A stretch of 64,000 nucleotides of DNA from Rhabdornis inornatus (lineage: Eukaryota; Chordata; Aves; Passeriformes; Rhabdornithidae), in assembly GCA_013397075.1 (NCBI GenBank), contig VWZS01000643.1:34564-98563 (forward strand), in the 5' to 3' direction. The position numbers and the translations under genes are program-made. Positions 49,801 through 62,272 of the stretch are shown here, piece by piece (the stretch's first letter is position 1; each line of letters opens with the position of its first letter). The notes below the pieces were generated by a model that was given only the letters and a program-made list of their open reading frames with translations, searched no databases and had not been told where the DNA came from.

Positions 49801-52800
49801 TTAACAGTGAGGTTGAACACCAAAGCTCAAAGCATCCTTAATTCCAGAGTGTTAATGACAGTCCCATCATTAAGCACTGCCTGAGAATATGGGAGAGCTC
49901 ACAGACCCATTAAAGCCTCTGCTTGCTCTTTAAAACATGATGCTCCAAATGTTGACAGTCATTTATTTCCCATTTTGTTATCAGAGAATGAGCAATCACT
50001 CCAGATTTTCTTTTAATTTAAATTATTCATTACTTTTTGATGAATCTCAGCAGTTGTTTGTATTTTAAAAGGCAGTTTGCCTTTGGTTTCAAATTAGAAT
50101 TTTAAAAATAAAGCTGTGGCTGTCAGGAGATAATAAATGAAATTTCAAGGTTAGGACATAGAATAATTGCAGAATTTTATCACAAATGCCTGAATAAAAC
50201 AACCTGTTGCCAGACAGGTTTAGGTGTGACAGGACTGGAGGAAATAATCAAAATGTGAGGTCTTGACCCTGAGGTAACACCTGCACTTAAAGAGCGACCC
50301 CATCAGACATGGGGCAATTAGCAGCAGCTTTAATTACAAGCACTAATAGAAGCTTCTGGAGAATCAAAGCATTTCAAAACCTCTCCCCAACAAAGGCTTC
50401 CTTCCTCTCCTCTGGAATGAGGTGGGAGAGGTTCTGGGAGTGCTGCCTTTGGCAGCTCCAAGCACTGCTGGAAGAGCTCAGAATAATTTCTGCCATATAG
50501 GAAACCCCGTTTAAAAATGCAGTTTCTAATAGCTTTGGGAAGAAGCCAAAGTCGCAATTTCACCTGTGCTTTCATCCCCAATACCCTGGGAAGTTATTTT
50601 CCATCAGTGGGTCATTCAAGTTGCTTTCAGTGCCCAGCTGGAGCACCTGACTGGGAGGAGCTGGGATTGGAAACCAGGGGAAATTTCTGTTTTCACCCCA
50701 CAGAAAACATGAGGTGCTCGTGCTGTGAACCTTCCCAAAAATTCAGGGTTCACTCACATGGAGAAACAGATCCCACCTGGGTGTTCTGACCTTGCTGAAG
50801 TTCCCCACACAGTGAGCTTTAAGATTTTCTATTTGCAACACTCCTTTTTCCAGTCTTAGGTCCCAGGTCTCTCTAATAAAGGACAATTTTATCCCCAAGA
50901 TGAACTTTTGGTGACACCAGGAAAGTAAGAATTATTCTGCTGTAAAGTGCAATGAAAAGAATCATTCCCTAAATTGCATTTTATTACACTCCTCTGCTCC
51001 AAGTCCCATCTTTATGTATATATATAAATGTATTTCCAAGAATAATACTAAAATACGTAGTAGTGGAGGACTGAGCATTTTACCTCTGATGTTATTCCAA
51101 TAAAGTGACTTTTTTCTGTTTTTTTATTATAAAGAACATTCGAGCACATCACAGCCTCCTCTGTTGGGCCTGGTGTGGCAGGGGGGGGAGCGTGGGATGA
51201 GAAATAGGCAGCACACACTGGGAGGGAGGCAACAGATCTACACCTGGCTGCTTCTTTGAACACTTCCCGTGTTCCTCAAGCTGAAAAATGTCATATATTC
51301 ACATGACACCCCCCACGAAGGCAGGCAGAGATGCAGTTTGGGCATTTTCAGTGCAGGGTGCTTTGTGAAATGGATGGAGAAGAGGCTGAGGCAGCACATC
51401 TGCCCAGCCACGCCGAGCAGGAAGGTGCAGCACCTTCAGATTCTGCACAAAGTGCAAAACACAATTCACAAATCCCTGTGCAGAGGCAGGAAAAACAAAA
51501 TGAGCCAGTCTGCATTTACTCTCTAGTCACTCTCTTGCAATCAAGTGAAATTTTTTCTTAAATAGCAGCGAACACAGAAATCAGCTGAGTGTCTGGGCTG
51601 TGCAGCTGCCAAAATACAGAATTCAGAGGTCAGGGTTCTGTTCTATTTGCAAAACAACCCAAACACTTGGAGGATGCAGACGTTCAGAGGGAATAAATCC
51701 ATTCCTTGCATGCATCCTGCTGTTCCCTGACTAGCAGAACACTGATTATGTCTCATTCCTATCGATCCTGCAGGCAAAATCAAACAGGGAAGAATAAACT
51801 TCATTATCTTCATTTTCCCACATTGTCAACACAGTTGTTGTACTTGTATAGCTTTTCATATTTAACTAAAAAATAGTCAAATATGAGAATTTATTTGACT
51901 ATAAAGTAGTCTTGGTATATGTTTAGTTTTTTTAAAAAACAAAAAAACTACAAATCTTCTGAACACAGTTTATTTAAAAGACATTTTGTGTTTAAAAATC
52001 AGACAAAAGAAGTTATTTCATCAAATTAAATCAGTTAATCCTTGGGGTCCCAATGAAAACCTTTTTGCTAATTACAAAAATACATTTTTCCACTTGGAGC
52101 TAGAATCTTGGAACACCCAGAGAGTAAAACAGACTGTTATAACACAATTTTAAAGCAGAATATTACTTCAGCTACAGACACAGGTTAAAGCCCTGAGAAT
52201 TTTTGGGATGTTTTTTACAATAAACGACTCTGGATGTCGCTGCTTCCACAAATAGAATCTCTGATACAACTTCTGATATATTCCTTTTCCAATGAATATA
52301 GCCCTTTAAAAGCCAGCTTTCAATGCCTTTTATCTTCTCTGCATTTATTGAAGCTCTGCTAGGAGTGTGAATGTAGAAAAATAAGGATATAAATCAGACT
52401 ATCCACTGAAGATGTGCCTCGGGCTGCTTGAAGTGGCAGCACTTGTGACAGCCATTGATGTAAAAGTGTTTGGTGAGATGTTGGCCAAGTGAAGCTCAGC
52501 TCCTCCAGGCTCCTCCAGATGGCAAGAATAGCACAAAAATATCCCTCAGTTATCTCCAAGCAGCCCCAGCTCCAAGGAGTTGTGGCTGAGGGCAAAGCTG
52601 GGGTGCCTGGTTGAAGAAAATAAAGGAAAAATCCCACTAGATCCAAGCAGCCTGGCACCAACCATGTTACCTAAAATAAATAAGCTTTTTAGCCCCTTCC
52701 CCCTGCCCCCAAATGCCTTCTTGGAGAAAAAAAAAAAAAAATTATCTCTCCCAACTCAGTGGGAAAGCCATTAAATGGGGAACCAAACCCAAACAAAATA

Positions 52801-53675
52801 TGAACTGTGCATTGTGGGGAAGCAGCAACAAAAATGGTGCTTTTTGGATGCAGGAGTGAGTTTGTGGCTGAAGTTTACTACCCAGGGCTTTCTAAACAAC
52901 ACAGCTTCTGAAAGCAGAGCCTTCATTAGAGCAGGAAAACACCACTTAAACGGCCAGGCAGAAAATGGCTGAATTAAGCTCTTTTTCTCTCTCTTTAATG
53001 GTAGTGATTCTCAAAAGATTCAAAGTAGGTTAGGGGAAGAATAAGACAGCTATGTTTCTAGTGTCTACCTGACAACAGCTTTTGTAGGGGTGAATAATTA
53101 CATGAAAATCACTTCCTTTCCACCTCTCTTTGGGATTTCTGTGGGTTGCTAGGCAGTCTCTCTGCTACCTTCTGTTAATGTCACTTCCAGAGGGCTGAAT
53201 ACAGTAAATTCATTGGGAGAATGGAAACTCGGGAGAAGAAGGACCTAAATACTCGGAGTTTTGTTTATTCATTGCTGCCTTTGGAGCCCAGCACTATAGC
53301 TGGGATCACTTTACAGGTATTGAAATGCTAATTTCCCAGGGGCTGTTTCCAGCCAAGTACCACCCAGTTAAAATGGGACAGGACCTTCCTCCATACTGGA
53401 GCCACACCAGTTGCATGTTCCTGTGGCAGCATCCAATGTGGAAAACTGAGTGCTGGAGCAAAGCAGGCTGAGGATCCTCCAGGGAGCTGCAGAAGCAATT
53501 CTTTTCCTCCCTCTCACTGCTGGTAATGAGTCTGATATTCCTTCACTCCTTAATCCAAAGTTTAGGGGTATCTTGGCTGCCTTGGTGTGATTCCAAGAGG
53601 AGCAGCCACAAGGTGCAGTTGTACCTCCCTGAGTTAATCATGAGGATGTTCACAGAGAGGAGGGGGCAGAAAATC

Positions 53676-53852
53676 CTGGCACAGGTTCCCAGATTTGCTG
53701 TGGCTGCCCCTGGATCCCTGGCAGTGCCCAAGGCCAGGCTGGATGGGTTTTGGAGCAGCCTGGGACAGTGGAAGGTGTCCCTGCCATGGCAGGGGTGGCA
53801 CTGGATGATCTGTAAGATCCTTTCCAACCCAAACCACTCTGTGATTGTGCAA
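53676..53852 (+). mobile_element. CR1 LINE fragment
   Basis: ATCCTGGCACAGGTTCCCAG, GGCTGCCCCTGGATCCCTGG, GGGACAGTGGAAGGTGTCCC and CCTTTCCAACCCAAACCACT followed by CTGTGATTGTG form a recognisable CR1 3' end. It is 5'-truncated and antisense to SLC6A6. Confidence 0.85.
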
Positions 53853-56800
53853 AGGTTAAAAAAATAAATAAACTTTATCCAAATATCCCTCTCCACTGCA
53901 GAGTGCTGGCTGAGAAAACTGGAATGCTCCCTCCAGAGAGCAGGGATGAGGAGCTGTGGGAAGGGCAGCAAGCAAACCCAGAGCAGGGTTCTGAGAGGTC
54001 TGAAAATGTCTTTGATTTCCAGTTTCAGTCTCCTGAGCCTGTGGTTCTCTTTGATCCTGGCCTTATCTGTTTTCATCCTCAAAGTTACCTCAGTCAGCCT
54101 GGCACAACAGGAGACAGGGAAATCCAGAGGCTTTGAATTCACTTCCCTGTCAGCATTTTCTGAGGGCAGGATTCAAACCCCTTGAAATATGTATCAGCTT
54201 TCCATTCATTTAATTCTGGAGCATATGGAAGGAAATACCTGGCAGTATAAGGTACACAGAATATCCCAGAGCTATTACTCATATAAAATCATTTATATCC
54301 TTATGATAACATGATTTTGGGGGGAAAAAGGTATCTGGAACAATTTTGTTCCTGAGTGATTAGGAAACAAATTTTTTCTTCAGTGCCTAACTGTGGGAAA
54401 CTGGCAAGCTGGAAATATTTTTGGAAACGTATTGATATTTAATCACAATATCTCTTTTTAAAAGGTATCAATAAGAGGCAAAGCATCATTAAATCCCAAT
54501 ATCTCTTGGGAGCAGCACCTCTGTCCTCACTTATTCACTTCTCTTAAGTGCAAAGGTTCAGGGCAGGAGGATGCTCTGCTCTGGGGTGTTCTTGGGTATG
54601 GAAAATCATCCCTTCCTCTGGGAAGGTAAAATCCCTGACTGCTGAGCATCCCCATGGTCCAGTGTGCTGGAGAGCCCTTTTGCTTTAAAAGCATCAACAA
54701 TTTTTTTCTCCTACTTTTTTACTATATCAAGCTTCAGGCATTTAGAAATGAAAGAATTTCATTTTCATTCTGTGTATAATATGGAAAAGCAAAAAGAATA
54801 ACCATCCTTTTCTTTCTCTTTTCACATTCCATGTATTTCCATGTATATTTCATATATTTTCAGTGTTTCAGAGACACCAGAATTTGCCAGGTCTTTTAGG
54901 CATCCTGTTAATGTTATTTCCTATAAATGATAAACAAAGATGTTCGATTTTTAAAAATAAATGCAGGAAGTGCAGTCAACTAATTTTTAAAATGAGGGTG
55001 TTGATTAGAGTTCCACTTTACTGAAACACTACCAACAAGTGCTCTCAGGATGAGAGATCTGGCAGCTGCCACATCCACCAGAATGCACTCACAGGGGTTT
55101 CAAAATATTTACACTTAATTCAGCTGAGGCACTGATGGGAGAGGTGACCCTGAGTCATTTCTGCACTGCTCTGAATCCAAACCAAGACAGTTTTAAGGTG
55201 TTTTTTCTTCAAATATTCTGTTTGTGTTACATTTACCAGAAAGCAAATGGGCTCTGGGATTGGTTTGGCTTTTGGGTTTTCATGGGGACACAGGAGATTT
55301 AGCAAAGGCAGTGGGGTTCCATCTCCTCTCACCAAGTTGATCACTTCAAAATATCCAATTTTTATACAGATCTGCTCACTTGTAATATCCCAGTGACAAA
55401 AACCCTTCCTGAGTGGCTTTTTTGTTAACACCTCTTACTTTCTCTAGTGTCTCCTTCAGCCTGAGGAACACTGGAGATGCCAAACACAACATTCAGCACT
55501 GATATGTGAAATATTTGCAAAGGGGAAACATTTTGGTTATGATCATTATTCAAAGATTTCATCCAGAAATGAAGAAGATATACTAGGGTTATGTAACATC
55601 AGGTGAAATGTGATTTAATCTAATTTCTTTAAAAATAATAATTCTCAAGGATTCTTTTTAAGCCACCTGAAGAATACTTACCTATAAACTGAACTGCTAA
55701 CAAAGGATCTAGAAAGAACAGCTCAAAACAAAGAAAACAGAGTTATAGAAGCATGAAGATAATTTGATCTTAAATTCTTCATGTTATTGAAAACAGCCTA
55801 AACCTTGTATAAACATCTGGCACCAAAAGATCCTCCCAGAGGATTCTGAACCCAGAGTGGGTTCAGTTGATGTTGGGAAAACAGAACTGCTTTGCACCAC
55901 CCAAGAAGGTCACCCACAAAAGCATTGTTTTCCCCCAAAACACTGATTCCCTCCCTTCAGAGGAGCCTATTTTCTCTCTGTTTCTTATGTAAGGAATGAA
56001 AACCACTCCACTGGGGTTTTTCCTGCTTTTCAGGAATCCCCAGTGATTTTCAGTGAGCCCTGAAGATCCCAGACCACTTCAAGTGCTGCAGGTCCTACTC
56101 GAGCTCCATATTTCACCTTGAACATCTTTAATGTCTAATTCATCACATGCAGATGTCTCTGTGTAAGGTAAACTTACATTTAGCACCGTGCACTTTTCAA
56201 AAATAGAGAAAAGGATGCTCAGAAAAGAAAGAATCTGCTGCCTCACTACCGAATGCTTTAAAAATTTGCATTTTTGCGTTTCAAATAGGTGAAGCTTCTG
56301 TGATGTTAGGGCACAAAATTCAAAGGAAATTTTCACATCAATTTCCAAAAATCAGTGGATTTTACCTTGCTAGATTTTGCAGAATTGGAATTCATGAAAA
56401 CAAGAAATGCAACTAAAAGACTGCTTTATCAGCTTCTTTTGCTTGCAGAAATATTTCTTAAGCTAAATTAAACATGTGAAGAGTTAATATATAAATATAT
56501 TCTACTACTCTAATGTAGTATTTGGCAAATTATGGGCTTGAAGACACAATATGCAGAGTAAAAATTTAAAAAAAATCTCATTCCCTACATTATAAAAACC
56601 TTAAAATTGAGCTGGGTTGGCATAATCAAATGTATGCTATAAATACTCATCTAAATAAAAAAACAGCCTGCAGGGATATATTTAAATTTTCTAAGCAGTA
56701 AATCAAAGTTTGTCTCACCAAAGCTTAACTCTGTTCATTAGAACTTTGTTCCCCCCAAAAATCCCTTTGAGGACAAAACAATTCCCTGACTGCCAAAGGA

Positions 56801-57344
56801 ACCCTGAAGGTGGCACTGGGGTATTAGGCCAGTTGGAGAAAATAGGGAAAAAATAAACTTCTACAGAGACTGTCCCCTTGGATAAACTGTCACAGAGACA
56901 GAGAAGTTCCCTGCTGAGATCCCTGCACGACCTCAGGTCACCCGAGGTGTTAATTGTGATTTAGGGTATGCAACAAACACCTCTTAACTCCTGAAAAAAA
57001 AGAACTTTCTTCTACTGGACAGTTTTGTGAGGGGATCTCTGAGAGTGCTTTGGTTTTGCATACCAATAATACAGTTTTTTTCCCCGGATTGCATCCTGCA
57101 CTGAGCTCTAACAACTCCACTTAATTCCTTGGATGAGGATGCGATGGATCCAATTCCTTGGATTGTGAGGATGTGGCAAGACCAGCCCCAGACCGTGGAA
57201 ACAGCTCTCCTGAAATGTGCCCTTCATGGTTGTACATTTTTTTTCTTGTTTGTTTGTTCTCACATTTTCTACAGCAGCAGCTCCAGCACTAGAGGCTGTT
57301 TGGAGCAGTAAAAAATTCATTCCCACTTTCTCAGATCAGATCAG

Positions 57345-57752
57345 ATCCCTCCCTCAGTCGTTCCTCACAGGGCTTGGGGAGCTGGGGTTGTTTATCCTGG
57401 AGCAAAGGAGGCTCAGGGGTGACATTATCACTCCCTACAACTCCTGAAAGGTGGCTGTGGTCAGGTGGGGGTCGGTCTCTGAACAGGCAGCACTGACAGA
57501 ACCAGAGGACACAGTCTTATCTGTGCCAAGGGAAATATGGGTTGGATATTAGGAAAAAGTTTTTTACAGAAAGGGTGATGAAGTATTGGATTGGTCTGCC
57601 TGGGGAGGTGGTGGAGTCACCATCCCTGGATGTGTTTAAAAAAAGGTTGGATGTGGCACTCGGTGCCATGGGTTAGTTGAGGTGTTAGGGCATGGGTTGG
57701 ACTTGATCTTGAAGTTCTCTTCCAACCTGGTGATTCTGTGATTCTGTGATTC
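57345..57752 (+). mobile_element. CR1 LINE fragment with octamer tail
   Basis: GAGCTGGGGTTGTTTATCCT, GGAGGCTCAGGGGTGACATT, GGTGGTGGAGTCACCATCCC and CTCTTCCAACCTGGTGATTC match the CR1 3' region closely. It ends with GATTCTGT octamers (about three), the family's characteristic terminal repeat. It is 5'-truncated and antisense to SLC6A6. Confidence 0.92.
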
Positions 57753-58459
57753 CTCCATGTTGGGGAAGATGCCATTGATGCTGAGTTATGTTTTTCCTGC
57801 CTGCAGTTTCTGCTCACACACCTCTGTTGTCAGAGCCTGCAGCCAGCAGGTGATGGTGGGGAAATCTCTGTGTCCCCTGTCCCCACGGAGAGCAGAGGAG
57901 CACTCCCCAGAGCACAGCTCCCAACTCCAGCTGCCACCAAAAACAACCCAAGCTCGAGGGTGAACTGGATTTGGCAGCGTGGCCCTGCCCAGAGGGCAAG
58001 AACAGATTTCTCTTTCTCAGCTACCCTGGCACAGTGCCCTGGGTGGGCACCTCCAGGCTGGAGCCTGCCCAGCTGCTGGAATGGTGCCACTGGCAGCTGC
58101 ATTCCAAAAATTAAGAAACCAATGGAGTTTCTATAGCACCACCAGTGCAGAATTCACCTCGCTCTCTCTCCACAGCCTGTGCCTTCTGTGCCTTCTATAC
58201 TTGGAATTGGAACCAGGACAGAAGCTGCTGGTAAAGCTTAGAAACTGCAAACAAAAAAGATAAACTCCCCCCAAGAGAGATTGCTGTTCCTAAGGGGTTT
58301 TTTAAGTGGTCAGCAACCACGTGGTTGAAGGTGAAGGAGGCCTGGTTTTATATTCAAAAACACTTTGGAAAAAATCTGTCACTAAAAGCTCTTTAGAAAC
58401 TTGAGCAATTCTGGTTTAAGAAAGTCACTGCTGGAAAAATCTCTAGGGAACAAGCTCCT

Positions 58460-59057
58460 GGAAGGTCCTAGGGGACTGGTGACCATGAGCCAACAGTGTG
58501 CCCTGCAGAAAAGACCAGGAAAGAGCTGGGCTGAGGAGGAGGAAGAGTTACCAGCACCCCAAGGGAGGTGGGTGATCCCCTTCCTCTGCCAAACACCACA
58601 AATTCAGTGCTGGGATCCCAAACCATGAGAAGCAGAGACTCACCAGAGCCCAGTGAAGGGCTACAGATATGGCTGAGGGACTGCTGCATCTTGAAAAACA
58701 TGAAAGGTTTGAGAGGTTGAGAGAGCTGGGGTTACACAGGTTAGAGGAGAGAAGACTTGGGAGTAAAGGACAGGGATCAGTGTCCTCTCAGAGGTGCTGA
58801 TAGAAGGACAAGAGGCACAAACTGAAACACAGCAAATCCCATTTAAATTCGAGAAAACTTTTGGAGACAGTAGTAAAACCCTGGAACAGGGTGCCCAGAG
58901 AGAGTTTGTGGAGTCACCATCCTTGGAGAGCTCAGAACCTGACTGGACACAATCTCTGGTGGGGTTTGGTTGCTGGCTTCATGGTTGGACTCAGTGATTT
59001 TAAAGGTCTTTTCCACCCCAAGTGATCCTTGGTTGTTCTGGTTGTTCTGGTTGAACC
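58460..59057 (+). mobile_element. CR1 LINE fragment with unusual nonamer tail
   Basis: CATGAGCCAACAGTGTGCCC near the start, GAGAGAGCTGGGGTTACACA, GTGGAGTCACCATCCTTGGA and AAAGGTCTTTTCCACCCCAA follow CR1 order. The end carries GGTTGTTCT repeated twice and then GGTTGAACC instead of the common ATTCTATG octamer. It lies about 700 bp after another CR1 in the same orientation. Confidence 0.85.
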
Positions 59058-62000
59058 TGCTTTGGGGGGTTCTATTCAAACAGGAATTTTCTGACCTGCT
59101 GCCATTCTCTTCACTTTAATTTACACTTTATTTTACAGCAGGGACACAGAGACTGCCCCAGCAGGGTGGACACCCCAGGACAGGGAACCTCCCAGTGAAA
59201 GCTGGACAGAAACCAGCCAGAACCCCAAGTTAAATCTGGACTCTTGTGTTTAACAGTTCACAATTGGCCCATCCGTAATTAATTGAATTAATTGATACTT
59301 TCAGCCTCCCACATCCTCCAGCAGCGAGTTCCACCATTTAGTCATTCATTGTGTGAAAAAGCACACTCTGTTGTATTTTTCTAAACCCACTACATCTCCA
59401 TTTTTATAGACTTTTGCCAAAGCCAAGGCAGGGGTCCAGGAGGACCTCCTGAGTTCCTGGCTGAGTGCCACCCAAACAGGGAATGGTGCCTTGGCTGTGC
59501 AATCAGGAGGGCTGAGCTCCATTTCCAGGTCTGACAGTGTGTAAAAGCTTGCTTTCTTTCTTTTATTTTTTTTTTTTTTCGCCTTTGCACAGAAAAAAGC
59601 CACCAGTGACTGTTGGGTGTAGAGTGCCCTACACTGCTATTTAACAAGTATCACAAATAAATGCAAATCTCTGAACAGCCACTCCAAATACTCAGTTTTC
59701 TACAATTTCACCAAATACATGGCCCAGCTTCCAGTTATTACCCACTAAGTAACTCTATTATATTTGATTCATTTAAAAAACCCAATTTATTACCCAAAGA
59801 CCAAAAGGACAAAGGGAAAATGTTTTTAATTTAACAGGAATGTCTCTAGAAAATCCCTCAACTAAACCCAGTGTTTAATAAACCCATTAAAAAGGCCAAG
59901 TGACAGCTTCTGACCCACCATTGCACAACACAAAGGAAAACTTATTTGAAGGCAGCATTGCCCTTCACAAGCAGAATAAAAACTGAGTGCTTAGGCAGAA
60001 CAAATACCAAAGACACAATTAAAAGTTAATTACCTTTCCTAAAGTAACCTCAAAACAGAGAAATGAAATATGGGGCAACACATTGCTTCAAATATTGGTA
60101 GTGACAATATGGGTCAACAATCCAAAAGGACAGACAAGGAAGTATTTAATTTTATTGCAATTTAATCCCATTTCAGTCACTCAGCCTTCCTCAAAGCTAC
60201 TGATGTGGATAATCCCATGCTAACTCAGCAAAAACTGGCCCAGAAAATGATGAAAATCCATAGAGTTAACCTAGAGCATTAACCACTTTATTAAAACATC
60301 CTTTTTCATTTGAGAACTACCATTTTTTGTTTAATAAGATTTAATAGAATGGAAAGGATTGAAATTACTATCAAGACATGGAAATAAAACCATTGTTTTT
60401 TCACTTTAGCTGCAAGGGATACTCATTTAGCTATAAAAACATAACAAAAACATGTTCAGCCAGTGCAGAGGTCACACAATGTCCTTTTTTTATGGTTGCC
60501 AAAACCAGATGTTTGGGGAAAGATTACAACAACAAATCCCAATTTTAATCTGGGCAGTTAAAATGCATCCCAATTCCAATAGCTGGAGCACAATGCCAGG
60601 GGAGTGCTCCCCAAAGGTAAATTCTCTCTGCACTGTCCCACAGGGAGCCTGGGAATCCCAGCCCCTGGCTGGGGGTCACAGCGGGGCAGGGACACCTCCA
60701 GGAGCAGCCAGAGATGCAAAACCAATAAATGTGTGCAAACAGCACTGCAGGGCGGATGGACGTGTCCCCTCTGAGCACAGCAAACCCTAAGGGGTTCCAC
60801 CACCACTCATCTCCATCAGCCAGAACAGTTCCAGGGAGCAAAAGCAGGAATCCACCCAGGCCAGCTCAGCACTCAACGCTCAGCAGATCAATTCTGTGGC
60901 AGCACAAGCAGTGAATTGCTTCAGAACCCATTGCAGTGACTCTGAAATGTAGGTCACAAAACCTTATCCATTTATTTACTGCAGCCTCAAAGACTCCAAA
61001 ATCACAAACACAAACTCTACTTCTTTTTTCCTGTAGCCTCATCCTCGAATTCCACCAATAATAAAGTACTGAACAAGCAACAGTCATTAACTTTGGCATT
61101 GTACAGAACTGTAGAACAATTAAATCAGCTTTAAATTCACCTCTGCCCATACTCCCAGCCCTTTTGGTGGGAATTCCACAAGCACAGCTACCGAGGGTGT
61201 GGGACCACAACCCCAGGAAGGAATTTGGGGTGGCACCTAAGGACAAGCAGGGGTTTTGTGGCTGAATGAGCACAGCAGGGCAGCCCTGCAGAGATGATAA
61301 CTCGGGGTGGCCCAACTGCCTCTGCCTCAGAGTTAATTGCTGGTGAATGGTGGCTGGAATTTGCTTGGAACCAAACCAAGAGCCTGGCACCCACCCAGGA
61401 TTATGTGCCAAGAACCTCCGAGATTACTCCAGCAAGCTCAGAGCAACAATTTGTCCAATCAACCTCTGATTTTAAGAATTATTTTTTTTTTTTTAAAGGG
61501 GCATTCGGGGTTTGTGGTTTTTCTCAGTTACAAGGCGCTGAGAGTCCCCCTGACAGTTTAGGGAATTCCACATTCCCTGGTAAGGAGCTACTGACAGCAC
61601 CCAGGCAGAAAAATCAGAATGAGCTCCCCAGATAATTTTTATAAATAAATACAAGGAGGGATCAGAAAAGACAAAGCAATAAAGCAAATTTGGATTAGAC
61701 CTTCAGGTACAAGCTTATGTTGTCTTCCCTGTGACAGATCTGCCTGGGTGAAGTTAATGATGAAAAGAAACAAAGCACTGCTCATGTCCTGGGCTGTTTT
61801 TAAAGGCTTATCTGAAGTGTTCCAAGAGCTGACTTAGGGGTGGTTCCAACCCAAAACCATCCTTGGTGCAGTGTCTGTCCCTCAGAATCACTCCTTGGCT
61901 ATTCCCCCTCCATGTGAAGGACCTTTGGCTTCTGTCTGATCCCTCCAAGCTACAGCACTCCCCAAACAGAATGGAAAAAAGACAAAAAGGGACCGTGGTT

Positions 62001-62154
62001 TGGCTTCTTTCTTTCCCATTCCCACTTGCTGCCAGCTCACTTAGTGTTGCCTTCTTCAGCTCTGTATTTCAGAAATATGCACTCATCTCTTACTTTTACT
62101 TGCATATGTGTGACCATGGAACTAAAGTAAAAATTTAAGCCATAAAATTAAATA

Positions 62155-62272
62155 AATAAAAAAACTAAAAACCAACCAACCAAAGAAACAAACAAAAAAC
62201 CCCAAACCAAACCAAACCAAAAAAGCAAACCAAACCAACCAACCAAACCAACCAACAAAAAAACCCCACCTA
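62155..62272 (+). repeat. A/C low-complexity stretch
   Basis: AACCAACCAACCAAAG, then CAAACCAAACCAAACCAA and mixtures of AACC, AAACC and AAAAC. It resembles a decayed microsatellite or degraded A-rich tail. Confidence 0.85.

Noticed and set aside
51179..51195. Run of G bases
   Set aside because: A single G run does not make a quadruplex or another recognisable signal.
53543..54142. A 199-codon minus-strand frame
   Set aside because: It partly covers a CR1 fragment in antisense; no coding signature.
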